Position numbers and translations under genes: made by a program. The notes beneath the pieces were generated by a model. The model was not told where the DNA came from. It did no database searches and saw only the letters and a program-made list of their open reading frames with translations. From positions 62,001 through 126,000 of the forward strand of contig NZ_RHUM01000012.1 of NCBI RefSeq assembly GCF_003937915.1: a stretch of 64,000 nucleotides of DNA. Reading direction: 5' to 3'. This DNA comes from Erwinia sp. 198. GTDB lineage: Bacteria; Pseudomonadota; Gammaproteobacteria; Enterobacterales; Enterobacteriaceae. Of this stretch, positions 24,864-34,809 are shown piece by piece; position 1 is the stretch's first letter, and each line of letters starts with the position of its first letter.

Positions 24864-27365
24864 ATGCCGCTGTCAGTGAATATTATCTTAAAAAAAGATA
24901 TTTTATGGCTATGGTATGCCATATTTCTGCTAGTTATTTGCTTTTTCGCGCGGTCTGTCGGGGCGAATGGAATAGAATTTAATACCGATCTTTTAGATGT
25001 GAAAGACAGAGTGAATATCGATCTCAGCCGTTTTTCTCAGGCGGGATACATCATGCCAGGTAACTACACTCTGAAACTTCAGATTAATGATAACGAGCTA
25101 CCCGAGCAGCCGGTGGACTGGTTTACGACAGAAGATAACGAAAAAGAAAGCAGACCCTGTCTGACTACCGCTCTGGTCAATTTTATTGGCCTGAAGCCTG
25201 AGCTACGCCCGCAGTTAACGTGGTGGCATGAGGGCCAGTGTCTGAATATCGACAGTTTGCCGGGTATGAGCCAGCGCGCTGATTTAGGCGCCAATACGCT
25301 CTATTTAACTATTCCACAAATTTATCTGGAATACCGCGCGCCCAACTGGGATCCGCCGGCGCAGTGGGATGAGGGGATACCCGGCCTGTTGTTCGATTAT
25401 TACGCCAGTGCCCAGACCCGACATGAGCACGAGAAGAAAACGGACAACACGTTCACGGGGAACGGGACGGCAGGGGGCAACGTTGGTCCCTGGCGCCTGC
25501 GTGCCGACTGGCAGGGGCGCTATGACAGTCAGACCAGTAACAACCTTAACTGGGACTGGACACGCTTCTATGCCTGGCGCGCTTTACCGCACAGGCACGC
25601 CAGGCTGGGCGTGGGTGAACATGCGCTCTTTTCAGATATCTTCGACAGTTTTACCTATACCGGGCTGAGCCTGCGGTCAGATGACAATATGCTGCCGCCT
25701 AATCTGCGTGGCTATGCCCCGCAAGTCAGCGGGGTTGCGAAAACCAGCGCCAGAGTGGTGATCGTCCAGAAAGGGCGGGTCATCAAGGAAACGCGGGTTG
25801 CCGCCGGGCCGTTTCGTATTGAGGATCTTAACGAAACGATCGGCGGCGAGCTGGATGTGCGCGTAGAAGAGCAGGATGGCTCAGTACAAACTTTCAGCAT
25901 TAATACGGCCAGCGTGCCCTATCTGACGCGGCCGGGCGTGGTGCGCTACAAGCTGGCGGCCGGCAGGCCTTCCAACACTCAGCACCATATGGAAGGCGAG
26001 GGCTTCGTAAACGGCGAGTTCTCATGGGGCGTCAGTAACGGCTGGTCCCTGTACGGCGGGACGATAGCCAGTGAGGAATACCAGGCGCTGGCGCTGGGCA
26101 CAGGGCGCGATCTGATGGCTTTCGGCGCGCTCTCTTTGGATTTTACTCAGGCGTTTGCGCGGCGTTTACCCGCTCCGCTGCCGGATACGCAAAAAGGGGC
26201 CTCGTGGCGCGTCAGCTACTCAAAAAGGTTCGACGAGACCGACAGTGAAATGACCTTTGCAGGCTACCGCTATTCAGAGCAGGGCTATATGAGTATGCAG
26301 GATTACCTTAACGCGCATAAATACGGCAGGGCCTACGGCAACGGTAAAGAGATGTATACCGCCATATTCAGCCAGCAGCTGCGCGACTGTCGGGCAAGCT
26401 TTTATCTGAATTACTCTCATCAGACCTGGTGGGATAAACCGGACAATGACCGTTTTACCCTGACGGCGACGAAATATTTTGACGCCGGGCGCTTGCGTAA
26501 TATCAGTCTGTCAGCCACCGCCTGGCGTAATAAATATGAAGGCAGCAATGATGATGGGATTTACCTGTCGCTGTCACTACCGTGGGGCAATAGCGGCACG
26601 CTGAATTACAACGGATCTTTCAATCAGGGTAATAACACTCATCAGGCCAGCTACTTCAATACGGTGGATGAGCGTAACAACTATCAAATCAGCGGTGGGG
26701 CTGCGGGACAGGAGACGCTGGCAAGCGGCTATTACACCTATCGTGGAGACAGCGCGCGGATAAACGTTAATGCCGGCTATCAGGGCAACAGCTATTCAGC
26801 TTTAAGCCTTTCGGCGCAGGGCGGCGTAACGGCTACCGCACAGGGTGCGGCGCTGCATCGTATCAGCAGGCCGGGCGGCACCAGAATGCTGATCGACACC
26901 GCGGTAAAAGATATTCCGGTAAAAAGCTACGGCGCGGATACCTTAAGTAACCGCTTTGGCAAAGCCGTTATCGCGGATATCAGCAGCTATTACCGTAACC
27001 GCATCAGTATCGATATCAATGCGTTGCCGGACAATGCTGAAGCGAGCGCTTCGGTTATCCAGCGCACCTTAACCGAAGGCGCGATTGGCTACGGTGGCTT
27101 TAAAGTAGTGACCGGGAGCAAAACCATGGCGGTACTGCGCCTGGAAAACGGCGAAGCCCCGCCGTTTGGCGCTACGGTAAAAAACAGCCAGCGTCAGGAA
27201 GTGGGCATTGTGAATGATGACGGCAGCATCTATCTGAGCGGTATCCAGCCAGGCATAACGATGCGGGTAAGCTGGAGCGGCAAAGAGCAGTGCGAATTTA
27301 AACTGCCGGAGAGCTTGTTCGGTGATATTTCTCAGCGTCTTTTGTTGCCGTGCCGCCTGTTATAA
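24864..27365 (+). CDS. Fimbrial outer-membrane usher
   Basis: An 833-residue FimD/PapC-family usher, of usual length. An N-terminal hydrophobic signal (about residues 14-33) is followed by the typical I-E-F-N-T-D-L-L-D-V-K-D-R and D-L-S-R-F-S-Q-A-G-Y-I-M-P-G. The 24-strand barrel with plug follows, and the C-terminal domain ends with the conserved cysteine pair (about residues 811 and 829). It exports and assembles chaperone-bound pilins. AAGG touches the ATG at 24864, so the GTG at 24876 is an equally plausible start. Followed closely by the chaperone gene. Confidence 0.9.
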   Translation: MPLSVNIILKKDILWLWYAIFLLVICFFARSVGANGIEFNTDLLDVKDRVNIDLSRFSQAGYIMPGNYTLKLQINDNELPEQPVDWFTTEDNEKESRPCLTTALVNFIGLKPELRPQLTWWHEGQCLNIDSLPGMSQRADLGANTLYLTIPQIYLEYRAPNWDPPAQWDEGIPGLLFDYYASAQTRHEHEKKTDNTFTGNGTAGGNVGPWRLRADWQGRYDSQTSNNLNWDWTRFYAWRALPHRHARLGVGEHALFSDIFDSFTYTGLSLRSDDNMLPPNLRGYAPQVSGVAKTSARVVIVQKGRVIKETRVAAGPFRIEDLNETIGGELDVRVEEQDGSVQTFSINTASVPYLTRPGVVRYKLAAGRPSNTQHHMEGEGFVNGEFSWGVSNGWSLYGGTIASEEYQALALGTGRDLMAFGALSLDFTQAFARRLPAPLPDTQKGASWRVSYSKRFDETDSEMTFAGYRYSEQGYMSMQDYLNAHKYGRAYGNGKEMYTAIFSQQLRDCRASFYLNYSHQTWWDKPDNDRFTLTATKYFDAGRLRNISLSATAWRNKYEGSNDDGIYLSLSLPWGNSGTLNYNGSFNQGNNTHQASYFNTVDERNNYQISGGAAGQETLASGYYTYRGDSARINVNAGYQGNSYSALSLSAQGGVTATAQGAALHRISRPGGTRMLIDTAVKDIPVKSYGADTLSNRFGKAVIADISSYYRNRISIDINALPDNAEASASVIQRTLTEGAIGYGGFKVVTGSKTMAVLRLENGEAPPFGATVKNSQRQEVGIVNDDGSIYLSGIQPGITMRVSWSGKEQCEFKLPESLFGDISQRLLLPCRLL

Positions 27366-27411
27366 ACCGCGCAGGGCTGCCGCTGATAGTTGACATGGTG
27401 TAAGGGGAAAA

Positions 27412-28161
27412 ATGAGATCATATAAAGCAGGTTTATCACGCATCGCCGTTTTACTCACCGTTCTGGTGGCCGTACAAAGCCACGGCGCTGTTTCACTCGA
27501 TCGTACGCGCGTGATATTTGAGGGCGGCCAAAAGTCTGTCAGCCTGGTCGTCAGTAACGATAATAAACAATTACCCTATCTGGCGCAGGGCTGGATAGAA
27601 GATAGCCAGGGTAAAAAAATCCAGCAGCCGCTGACCGCTCTGCCGCCGGTACAGCGCATTGAGCCGGGCAGCAAGAGCCAGGTAAAAATAGAGACGTTGC
27701 CTTCCGTGGGCGCGCTGCCGCAGGATCGTGAAACCTTATTCTACTTTAATCTGCGTGAGATCCCGCCGCGATCCGAACGCCCCAACACGCTCCAGCTTGC
27801 CTTGCAGACAAAGGTAAAATTATTTTATCGCCCGCAGGCGCTGGTGCCCAAAAGAAACGCGGTGCCCTTTCAGGCGCAGCTGACGCTGACTCGCGTCGGC
27901 GATCGCTATCAGGTAAACAATCCCACGCCCTATTTCGTGACGCTGATCGATGGCCGCAACGCCGCCAGGAATAGCGGCATCAGGAATTTCAAGCCGCTGA
28001 TGATCGCGCCGAAAAGCAAAGACGTGCTTGAGGTCAGCGCTGCAGCGTTGGGAAGCCGCCCGCTGCTCACCTATATCAACGATTACGGCGCCCGTCCGCA
28101 GTTGCAGTTTACCTGTAGCGGGGATCATTGTAAGGCCACGGCGGTCAGGCCCGCTGGCTAA
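27412..28161 (+). CDS. Periplasmic fimbrial chaperone (PapD-like)
   Basis: A 249-residue protein with a signal peptide ending about H-G-A and two immunoglobulin-like domains. The first begins V-S-L-D-R-T-R-V-I-F and includes the chaperone signature around Y-L-A-Q-G-W-I-E-D and F-Y-F-N-L-R-E-I-P-P. The tail after residue 235 contains two Cys (F-T-C-S-G-D-H-C). It binds pilin subunits by donor-strand complementation and delivers them to the usher. AAGGGG lies before the ATG. Confidence 0.9.
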   Translation: MRSYKAGLSRIAVLLTVLVAVQSHGAVSLDRTRVIFEGGQKSVSLVVSNDNKQLPYLAQGWIEDSQGKKIQQPLTALPPVQRIEPGSKSQVKIETLPSVGALPQDRETLFYFNLREIPPRSERPNTLQLALQTKVKLFYRPQALVPKRNAVPFQAQLTLTRVGDRYQVNNPTPYFVTLIDGRNAARNSGIRNFKPLMIAPKSKDVLEVSAAALGSRPLLTYINDYGARPQLQFTCSGDHCKATAVRPAG

Positions 28162-28285
28162 GCGCATAGGGTCTTGCCGCTTCGCCAGAGCAGCCGCGCA
28201 ACGCTTCTTTGCTCAACCGCGTCTTGCCCGGGCTGCGGCAGGTTTATGTTGGATAAGCCGTCATGAACGGCGGCAGGATAAACAG

Positions 28286-28789
28286 ATGGACAGCACAACC
28301 ACCTTTGCAAAAGCGGTGCTCTGCACGCTAACAGGATTAACGCTATTTTCAGGCCGGGTGACGGCAGCGCCCGAGGTATTCACCTTCACCATGACGGCCA
28401 ACGTGCTGCAGTCCGCCTCCTGTCAGCTTAATGAAGGCAAAAACGTTGAGGTTTCCTTTGGCGATCGGGTAGATATTGCAAAAATCAACGGCACCAATTA
28501 CCAGAGCGAGATTGCTTATAACTTTAGCTGCAAGCAGCAGGGTAAAAATACGGTAACGCTGCAAATCGACGGCACGGGCGCAGATTTTGGCCAGGGGATG
28601 CTGTATGTCCAGCCCGGCCTGGCGATTAAAATAATGAACGAGGGTAAAGCCCAGCCGGTAAATACCTCGTTTGCCATTGATGGCACGGATCCCCCCGTTC
28701 TGATGGCCGTGCTGGTGAAAAATCCAGCGGCCTCGTTAACGCCCGGATACTTTGAGGCGACGGCGACAATTAAGGCGGTCTACCAATGA
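28286..28789 (+). CDS. Minor fimbrial subunit
   Basis: A 167-residue pilin-like protein. The ATG at 28286 has AGGA seven bases upstream and yields a signal peptide ending V-T-A-A before P-E-V-F-T-F. The mature protein has the pilin cysteine pair (A-S-C-Q-L and F-S-C-K-Q) and ends E-A-T-A-T-I-K-A-V-Y-Q. It is probably a tip-fibrillum or adaptor subunit. The next gene starts within its stop (four-base overlap). The 124 bases between it and the chaperone gene hold no other gene. Confidence 0.8.
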   Translation: MDSTTTFAKAVLCTLTGLTLFSGRVTAAPEVFTFTMTANVLQSASCQLNEGKNVEVSFGDRVDIAKINGTNYQSEIAYNFSCKQQGKNTVTLQIDGTGADFGQGMLYVQPGLAIKIMNEGKAQPVNTSFAIDGTDPPVLMAVLVKNPAASLTPGYFEATATIKAVYQ

Positions 28790-29334
28790 AAAGGAAATTA
28801 ATGCGCTGCCTGGGAGCAGGCCTGGGGATAACGCTGTTCGTTGCGTTCGGCTATGCCGCGCCTGCAGAGGTAGCGGTGAAGGCAACATTCAGCGGTACGC
28901 TGGTTGAAAATCTCAGCCCCTGTACGATACGGCCCGGTGATGAATACATCACGCTCCCGCTGGCGGCCGTCACGCTGAACATGCTGCAGAGCTCGCAGGA
29001 AAGCCCGCGTTACCCGTTTGCCGTTCATCTGGAAAACTGCGAGTTTGATGCGACAACGCCAGGCCGAATTGAAGTTTTCCTGCGCGGGAATGGGGACAGT
29101 AACGGGATGCTGCAACCGGATGCGGGCAGTACCGCTACCGGCATCGTTATCGGCATCGAAAATGCGCGGGGCGCGCCGCTGGCGGTCAATGCCACCTCGC
29201 CGGGGCTGACGCTGTCCCTGAACGCTGCTGATATCGTTATCCCGATGCAGGCCTGGCTACGGGCGGACGGCGCGACGCCGCCGACGGCAGGAGAATTCAC
29301 CGCCAGCCTGAATTACATCATCGAATACCCCTGA
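28786..29334 (+). CDS. Minor fimbrial subunit
   Basis: A 182-residue pilin-like protein overlapping the previous gene by four bases. The signal peptide ends G-Y-A-A before P-A-E-V. The mature part shows V-K-A-T-F-S-G-T-L-V-E-N-L-S-P-C-T-I, a second Cys in H-L-E-N-C-E, and a C-terminus E-F-T-A-S-L-N-Y-I-I-E-Y-P. The sequence is close to MrpG/PapF-type minor subunits in layout. Probably an adaptor below the adhesin. Confidence 0.8.
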   Translation: MKRKLMRCLGAGLGITLFVAFGYAAPAEVAVKATFSGTLVENLSPCTIRPGDEYITLPLAAVTLNMLQSSQESPRYPFAVHLENCEFDATTPGRIEVFLRGNGDSNGMLQPDAGSTATGIVIGIENARGAPLAVNATSPGLTLSLNAADIVIPMQAWLRADGATPPTAGEFTASLNYIIEYP

Positions 29335-29392
29335 ACCGCCGAAACCGCCGCCGCCGTACGGGGTGCTGGCTGGCTCATAACAAGGAGATAAA

Positions 29393-30163
29393 ATGAAAAG
29401 GATTATGTTCGCGCTGAGCCTGATCTGTTTTTCAACGTCGGCGCTGGCGTGGTACTACAATTCCGTGCCGGGCATTACGACCGGCCTGACGGTCAGAAAT
29501 AATATGATTACGGTGGAGGCCGGCACCGACGTCTGGCTCTGCTCCAGCAGGGGCAGTAACCGCAACCTGGTATTCCATATCTATGGCCTTACCGTCCGCA
29601 ATCCTGAAGTAGCCGCCACGTTTATCGGGATGAGCGATGCGCCCGGCGGTGTGCCAACCGTACAACAATGCCAGAACGCCACCGACGAACCAGCAAGGCG
29701 AATAAAAGTCGCGCAATACCGCTTAACGCAAACGGTGATCGTGTCGGTACAGGAAGGCGATTATAGCGCCTGCTGGTCAGGATGGGATGGCCTGGGTAAA
29801 GATGCGCGCTGCAGCGGCGGCATACCGATCACGCCGATCGACGACTGCCATGCGGAGCTGGTGAGTTATCCCAACGATCTGGGTACGGTTATCGTCGGCG
29901 AGCCCATTAACCGTAACCACAAAGTAGGGGACCTCACGTTAATATGCAAAACGGTGCCGTCGACTACGGTGGAGATTACGCAGCAGGCATCGGCGGGGAA
30001 CGTGCTCGATCAGCAGATCCTGGATGAAAGCGGTAAAAAATTGGAAGGGCTGAAATTTTTTACCAGCGACGTAACCGAGGCGCTGTATATGCAAACAACC
30101 GGAACGCCGAAAGCGGCACAGCGTATAGAGGATAGCGTGGTCGTGGTGCTGAACTATCACTGA
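29393..30163 (+). CDS. Putative fimbrial tip adhesin
   Basis: A 256-residue protein with signal peptide M-K-R-I-M-F-A-L-S-L-I-C-F-S-T-S-A-L-A. It looks two-domain. An N-terminal part (about 20-148) has four Cys at 50, 93, 127 and 140. A pilin-like C-terminal part (about 150-256) has Cys 152 and 185, K-V-G-D-L-T-L-I-C and the final V-V-V-V-L-N-Y-H. As last gene of the operon with a pilin domain at its C-terminus, it fits a receptor-binding tip adhesin of the MrpH size class. The two His-x-His-type zinc residues of MrpH are not evident. Ligand unknown. Confidence 0.7.
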   Translation: MKRIMFALSLICFSTSALAWYYNSVPGITTGLTVRNNMITVEAGTDVWLCSSRGSNRNLVFHIYGLTVRNPEVAATFIGMSDAPGGVPTVQQCQNATDEPARRIKVAQYRLTQTVIVSVQEGDYSACWSGWDGLGKDARCSGGIPITPIDDCHAELVSYPNDLGTVIVGEPINRNHKVGDLTLICKTVPSTTVEITQQASAGNVLDQQILDESGKKLEGLKFFTSDVTEALYMQTTGTPKAAQRIEDSVVVVLNYH

Positions 30164-30180
30164 GCGCGGCGCGTCACTGC

Positions 30181-30208
30181 GCTGCAGGGCGGCTAGCCGC
30201 CCTGCAGC
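30181..30208. terminator. Perfect 28-base palindrome between convergent genes
   Basis: The 28 bases form an exact palindrome with arms starting GCTGCAGGGCGGCT. It lies between the adhesin stop (rightward) and the actP stop (leftward), so it can protect or end both mRNAs. There is no T-tract on either side, so it is not a standard intrinsic terminator. Confidence 0.6.
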
Positions 30209-30215
30209 TCGCTAC

Positions 30216-31865
30216 TTAGTGACTTTTCCCGCTTTCAATGCCCACGCCGGTTTGCGAACGTACAAACTGCGCCTGAAAACGCTGCCGCTCCTGCTGACCT
30301 TCCTGAGAGTGGTCGGTCACGGAAAACAGCCAGGTGCCGATAAAGGCGACCAGCATAGAAAACAGCGCCGGATATTCGTAAGGGAAGACCGGTTTCGCGT
30401 GGCCCAGCACCTGAACCCATACCGTAGGGCCTAAAATCATCAGCACTACTGCCGTCAGTAACCCCAGCCAGCCGCCTGCCATCGCGCCTCTTGTGGTCAG
30501 TTTCGACCAGTACATCGACAGCAGAATAATCGGGAAGTTACAGCTTGCCGCAATCGAGAAGGCCAGCCCGACCATAAAGGCGATATTCTGTTTCTCAAAC
30601 AAAATACCCAGCGCGATAGCGACCACCCCCAGCACCAGCACGGTGATTTTCGAGACGCGCAGCTCCTGTTTCTCGGTGGCCTGGCCCTTTTTCACCACGC
30701 TGGCGTAAAGATCGTGCGATACTGCCGACGCGCCCGCCAGCGTCAGCCCGGCGACCACCGCCAGAATCGTGGCGAAGGCCACTGCGGAAATAAAGCCCAG
30801 GAACAGGCTGCCGCCAACGGCATCGGCCAGATGTACCGCCGCCATGTTATTACCGCCGATCAGCAAGCCGGTCGCATCCTTGAACGCGGGATTAGCGCCG
30901 ACCAGTAGAATCGCGCCGAAGCCGATAATAAAGGTCAGGAAGTAGAAGTAGCCCATAAACCCGGTAGCGTAAAACACGCTTTTACGCGCCTCGCGGGCGT
31001 CGCTGACGGTAAAGAAACGCATCAGGATATGCGGCAGGCCAGCCGTCCCAAACATCAGCCCCAGCCCGAGCGACAGCGCGGAGATCGGGTCGTGTACCAG
31101 CCCGCCGGGGCGCATGATCGCCACGCCTTTTGGATGCACCGCCATCGCCTGGGTAAAGAGATTATTAAAGCTGAAGCCCACGGTTTTCATCACCATGATC
31201 GCCATAAAGCTGGCGCCAAACAGCAGCAGCACCGCCTTGATAATCTGCACCCAAGTGGTCGCCAGCATGCCGCCGAACAGCACGTACAGCACCATCAGGA
31301 TCCCCACCAGCACCACGGCGACGTGATAGTCCAGACCAAACAGCAGCTGGATAAGCTTACCCGCGCCGACCATCTGTGCGATCAGATACAGCGCCACCAC
31401 CACCAGCGACCCGCAGGCGGAAAGCGTGCGAATAGGCAGCTGTTTCAGACGATAGGAGGCGACGTCTGCAAAGGTATAGCGTCCCAGGTTGCGCAGCCGT
31501 TCGGCGATCAGAAACAGGATAATCGGCCAGCCGACCAGAAAACCCAGCGAATAGATCAGGCCGTCGTAGCCGGAGGTATAAACCAGCGCGGAGATCCCCA
31601 GGAATGAGGCGGCCGACATAAAGTCGCCCGCCATCGCCAGGCCGTTCTGAAAACCGGTAATATTGCCGCCAGCGGTATAATAATCGCTGCGCGAACGGGT
31701 GCGTTTGGAGGCCCACCAGGTGATACCCAGCGTGGCGGCCACGAAGATCAGGAACATCACGATCGCTTCAACGTTGGTGGGCTGTTTTTCAACCGCGCCG
31801 CTAATCGCATCGGCGGCGCGGGAAGAAACAGGCAGCAGCAGGGCGAAATAAAGGAAAAGTTTCAT
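30216..31865 (-). CDS. actP: Acetate/glycolate permease ActP
   Basis: A 549-residue sodium:solute symporter, the same length as E. coli ActP and nearly collinear ([33 protein letters not shown] near the end). About 13 membrane helices follow an N-terminal signal-like segment. It takes up acetate and related short-chain acids at low concentration. Its ATG overlaps the yjcH stop by four bases, as expected for the acs-yjcH-actP operon. Confidence 0.95.
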   Translation of the reverse strand: MKLFLYFALLLPVSSRAADAISGAVEKQPTNVEAIVMFLIFVAATLGITWWASKRTRSRSDYYTAGGNITGFQNGLAMAGDFMSAASFLGISALVYTSGYDGLIYSLGFLVGWPIILFLIAERLRNLGRYTFADVASYRLKQLPIRTLSACGSLVVVALYLIAQMVGAGKLIQLLFGLDYHVAVVLVGILMVLYVLFGGMLATTWVQIIKAVLLLFGASFMAIMVMKTVGFSFNNLFTQAMAVHPKGVAIMRPGGLVHDPISALSLGLGLMFGTAGLPHILMRFFTVSDAREARKSVFYATGFMGYFYFLTFIIGFGAILLVGANPAFKDATGLLIGGNNMAAVHLADAVGGSLFLGFISAVAFATILAVVAGLTLAGASAVSHDLYASVVKKGQATEKQELRVSKITVLVLGVVAIALGILFEKQNIAFMVGLAFSIAASCNFPIILLSMYWSKLTTRGAMAGGWLGLLTAVVLMILGPTVWVQVLGHAKPVFPYEYPALFSMLVAFIGTWLFSVTDHSQEGQQERQRFQAQFVRSQTGVGIESGKSH

Positions 31866-32170
31866 CCTTTCACCTCATCCAGCAGCGCTTTGGTTAAGCG
31901 GTCGAATTCGCCATTGGCCCGCCAGACATAAATACCGGTTAAAAGAAAAGAAATAACGATCAGCCCAATGCCAATCGGAATACCACGGGTAACATTGGTA
32001 TTAGCGTCAAGCGGCGTACCCAGCCAGCCTGGCGCAAAGGCGATTAATAAAATAAAGCCGACGTAGAGAATAAGCATTATTACCGAGAGCAGCGTGGCGA
32101 AAGCCTGGCGTTTTCTTACCAGCTCTTTAAAACGCGCGCTTTTTTCAATCCGCTGATATCTATCGTTCAT
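31862..32170 (-). CDS. yjcH: DUF485 membrane protein YjcH
   Basis: A 102-residue inner-membrane protein with two helices, matching E. coli YjcH (R-Y-Q-R-I-E-K, then [13 protein letters not shown] and R-G-I-P-I-G-I-G). I set the start at the ATG at 32170, with GGAG eight bases upstream; an upstream extension has no homology. It is co-transcribed between acs and actP and is thought to assist the permease; its exact role is unknown. Confidence 0.93.
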   Translation of the reverse strand: MNDRYQRIEKSARFKELVRKRQAFATLLSVIMLILYVGFILLIAFAPGWLGTPLDANTNVTRGIPIGIGLIVISFLLTGIYVWRANGEFDRLTKALLDEVKG

Positions 32171-32263
32171 CACAGAGTCTCCAGAGATAATTGCAAGAGC
32201 TGTTATGAGATCCGGCTTGACTGAGCGACCGCGCCGGTAATGCCTCATCATCGGGAAGCTGAT

Positions 32264-32298
32264 AAATAAAGGGCAGCGTGGTAATAATTACGCTGCCC
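32264..32298 (-). terminator. Hairpin between acs and yjcH
   Basis: Read leftward, GGGCAGCGT pairs with ACGCTGCCC across a 10-base loop, followed by TTTATTT. It lies 30 bases after the acs stop and may partly end transcription, giving more Acs than YjcH/ActP. Confidence 0.6.
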
Positions 32299-32327
32299 GC
32301 TAAAGCCAGACTGCCTTTTACTTATTT

Positions 32328-34280
32328 TCAGGGCATGGCAATATCCTGTTTCTCCTCCAGCAGTTTTTCCACGACGCCCGGATCGGCCAGCGTCGAGGTA
32401 TCGCCTAAATTGGTAGTATCGCCAGCGGCAATTTTGCGCAAAATACGGCGCATAATTTTCCCGGAGCGGGTTTTCGGCAGGGAATCCGTCCAGTGCAGCA
32501 CGTCCGGCGTGGCGATAGGGCCAATCTCTTTGCGCACCCAGCCGCGTACCTCGCTGTAAAGCTCGGGCGTCGGCTCTTCGCCGCTGTTCAGCGTGACGTA
32601 GGCGTAAATGGCCTGGCCTTTAATGGCGTGAGGAATGCCGACCACGGCCGCTTCGGCGATTTTAGGATGCGAGACCAGCGCGGATTCTATCTCCGCCGTG
32701 CCCAGCCGATGGCCAGAAACGTTCAGGACGTCGTCCACGCGGCCGGTGATCCAGTAATAGCCGTCCTCGTCGCGCCGCGCGCCGTCGCCGCTGAAGTACA
32801 TGTTTTTAAAGGTAGAGAAGTAGGTCTGTTCAAAGCGCTCGTGATCGCCGAACAGCGTGCGTGCCAGGCCAGGCCAGGCGTCAACGATCACCAGGTTGCC
32901 CTCGCAGGCCCCCTCCAGCGCGTTGCCTTCGTTATCGACCAATGCAGGCTGTACGCCGAAGAAGGGTTTGGTGGCCGAACCGGCCTTCAGCTCCGTCGCG
33001 CCAGGCAGCGGCGCGATCATAAAGCCGCCCGTTTCCGTCTGCCACCAGGTATCGACAATCGGGCAGCGGCTGTTGCCGATTTTCTGGTAATACCACTCCC
33101 AGGCTTCCGGGTTAATCGGTTCGCCGACGGAACCCAGAATGCGCAGCGTGGAGCGATCGGTGCCGCTAATGGCTTTGTCGCCCTCCGCCATCAGCGCACG
33201 AATTGCCGTAGGTGCGGTATACAGCAGCGTGACTTTATGTTTATCCACCACTTCCGCCATCCGGCTGGGCTTCGGCCAGTTCGGCACGCCTTCAAACATT
33301 AGCGTGGTCGCGCCCAGCGCCAGCGGGCCGTACAACAGATAGCTGTGGCCGGTGATCCAGCCAACGTCGGCGGTGCACCAGTAGATATCGTCGGCATGAT
33401 AATCAAAAACGTATTTGAAGGTGGTCGCCGCGTAAACCAGATAGCCGCCGGTAGTATGCAGCACGCCCTTCGGCTTGCCGGTGGAGCCGGAGGTATAAAG
33501 GATAAACAGCGGATCTTCCGCGCCCATCTCTTCCGGCTGGTGGTGCGCGCTGGCCTTGTTCACCAGTTCGTGCCACCACAGATCGCGGCTGTGCCAGGCG
33601 ATATCCGCGCCGGTGCGGCGGAAAACCACCACGTTGCTTACCGTGGTGACGCCGGGATTAGCCAGCGCCTCGTCGACGTTTTTCTTCAGCGGGATGGCGC
33701 GCCCGGCGCGAATGCCCTCATCGGCGGTCACCACCAGCTTCGCGGCGGAGTCAACAATGCGTCCGGCAACGGCTTCCGGCGAGAAACCGCCAAAAATTAC
33801 CGAGTGCACCGCGCCGATCCGCGCGCAGGCCAGCATGGCGACGGCGGCTTCCGGCACCATTGGCATATAGATCGCCACCACGTCGCCTTTACCTATGCCC
33901 AGCTCTTTCAGCGAGTTGGCGAAGCGGCAGACTTCCCGATGCAGTTCGCGGAAGGTCAGCGTCTTGCTTTCACTGGCGTCGTCGCCTTCCCAGATAATCG
34001 CCGGATGGTCGCCCCGGCTGTGCAGATGGCGATCCAGACAGTTGGCCGCCAGGTTGAGCGTGCCGTCTTCAAACCAGCGGATATTAATATTGCCCGGCGC
34101 AAATGAGGTGTTCTTCACGCTGGTGTACGGCTTTATCCAGTCGAGGATTTTACCCTGTTCGCCCCAGAACGCCTCGGGATCCTGTACGGACTGCTGGTAC
34201 ATCGACTGATACTGCGGGGCAGCGATCAGCGTATTTTCCGCGATATTCGCGGGAACGGGATGTCGGTGTTGTTGGCTCAT
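32328..34280 (-). CDS. acs: Acetyl-CoA synthetase Acs
   Basis: A 650-residue AMP-forming synthetase converting acetate, ATP and CoA to acetyl-CoA. Visible motifs are [11 protein letters not shown] (P-loop-like, about residue 265), [22 protein letters not shown], and [11 protein letters not shown], whose Lys is the acetylation-controlled catalytic residue. The start at 34280 gives M-S-Q-Q-H as in E. coli (M-S-Q-I-H), and AAGGAG precedes it. First gene of acs-yjcH-actP. In E. coli it is activated by CRP; I could not find a convincing CRP site upstream here. Confidence 0.96.
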   Translation of the reverse strand: MSQQHRHPVPANIAENTLIAAPQYQSMYQQSVQDPEAFWGEQGKILDWIKPYTSVKNTSFAPGNINIRWFEDGTLNLAANCLDRHLHSRGDHPAIIWEGDDASESKTLTFRELHREVCRFANSLKELGIGKGDVVAIYMPMVPEAAVAMLACARIGAVHSVIFGGFSPEAVAGRIVDSAAKLVVTADEGIRAGRAIPLKKNVDEALANPGVTTVSNVVVFRRTGADIAWHSRDLWWHELVNKASAHHQPEEMGAEDPLFILYTSGSTGKPKGVLHTTGGYLVYAATTFKYVFDYHADDIYWCTADVGWITGHSYLLYGPLALGATTLMFEGVPNWPKPSRMAEVVDKHKVTLLYTAPTAIRALMAEGDKAISGTDRSTLRILGSVGEPINPEAWEWYYQKIGNSRCPIVDTWWQTETGGFMIAPLPGATELKAGSATKPFFGVQPALVDNEGNALEGACEGNLVIVDAWPGLARTLFGDHERFEQTYFSTFKNMYFSGDGARRDEDGYYWITGRVDDVLNVSGHRLGTAEIESALVSHPKIAEAAVVGIPHAIKGQAIYAYVTLNSGEEPTPELYSEVRGWVRKEIGPIATPDVLHWTDSLPKTRSGKIMRRILRKIAAGDTTNLGDTSTLADPGVVEKLLEEKQDIAMP

Positions 34281-34809
34281 GGCTACTCTCCTTGAAGATG
34301 TTAATAATATGTCAATCAAAGGTTGGATGGAGCGTGCCGCCGGGCTTTGTTTGCTTTTTGCGCCATGGATCACGCCATAACGTCAGGTGATGAAAATGGT
34401 CAAAAAGTTGCCGTAATACGGTGGAACTTTCCGCAACCGTCGGCCACTCATTCGCCGCATAACGCAAACGGGCTGTACAAAAGCCGCACAACTAAACCTG
34501 GCTGTTCGGCTGGCGCCTGGTGAGTAACTGCATAGCTATGCGCAGATATGGAGATATATTTCTAATTATAACAAAGAGTTAGTAGTACGCGTCGATTCCA
34601 GAGCTTTATCCTGTTCGACGATGATAGTTTAGCCGTATATCACTTAGGGTTGCATTTATACCCGTGAAAATGGTACTGATTACGCGCCTGTAAATCAGGT
34701 ATCAACCATCCATTATCCGCGCATTCGCCGACATCGGCCTGCTTCCCTTGAGAGTGATCGCTCCGCATTAAAGACGCGGAGAGCGGGTTTTGTTAAGGAA
34801 AAAACTATT
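34281..34809. other. Divergent promoter region of acs and gltP
   Basis: These 529 bases must drive acs leftward and gltP rightward. There is a small hairpin in the gltP leader (CTCCGC 34761-34766 pairing with GCGGAG 34776-34781). AT-rich segments around 34550-34580 and 34630-34680 are the likely promoter areas. No gene is seen. Confidence 0.6.

Noticed and set aside
30219-31607. Long frames opposite actP and other GC-rich genes
   Set aside because: They are mirror frames of well-identified genes with His/Gln/Arg-rich sequences and no ribosome-binding sites.
34281-34809. CRP sites for acs, as in E. coli
   Set aside because: I found only half-sites; none has both arms at the correct spacing, so I did not annotate one.
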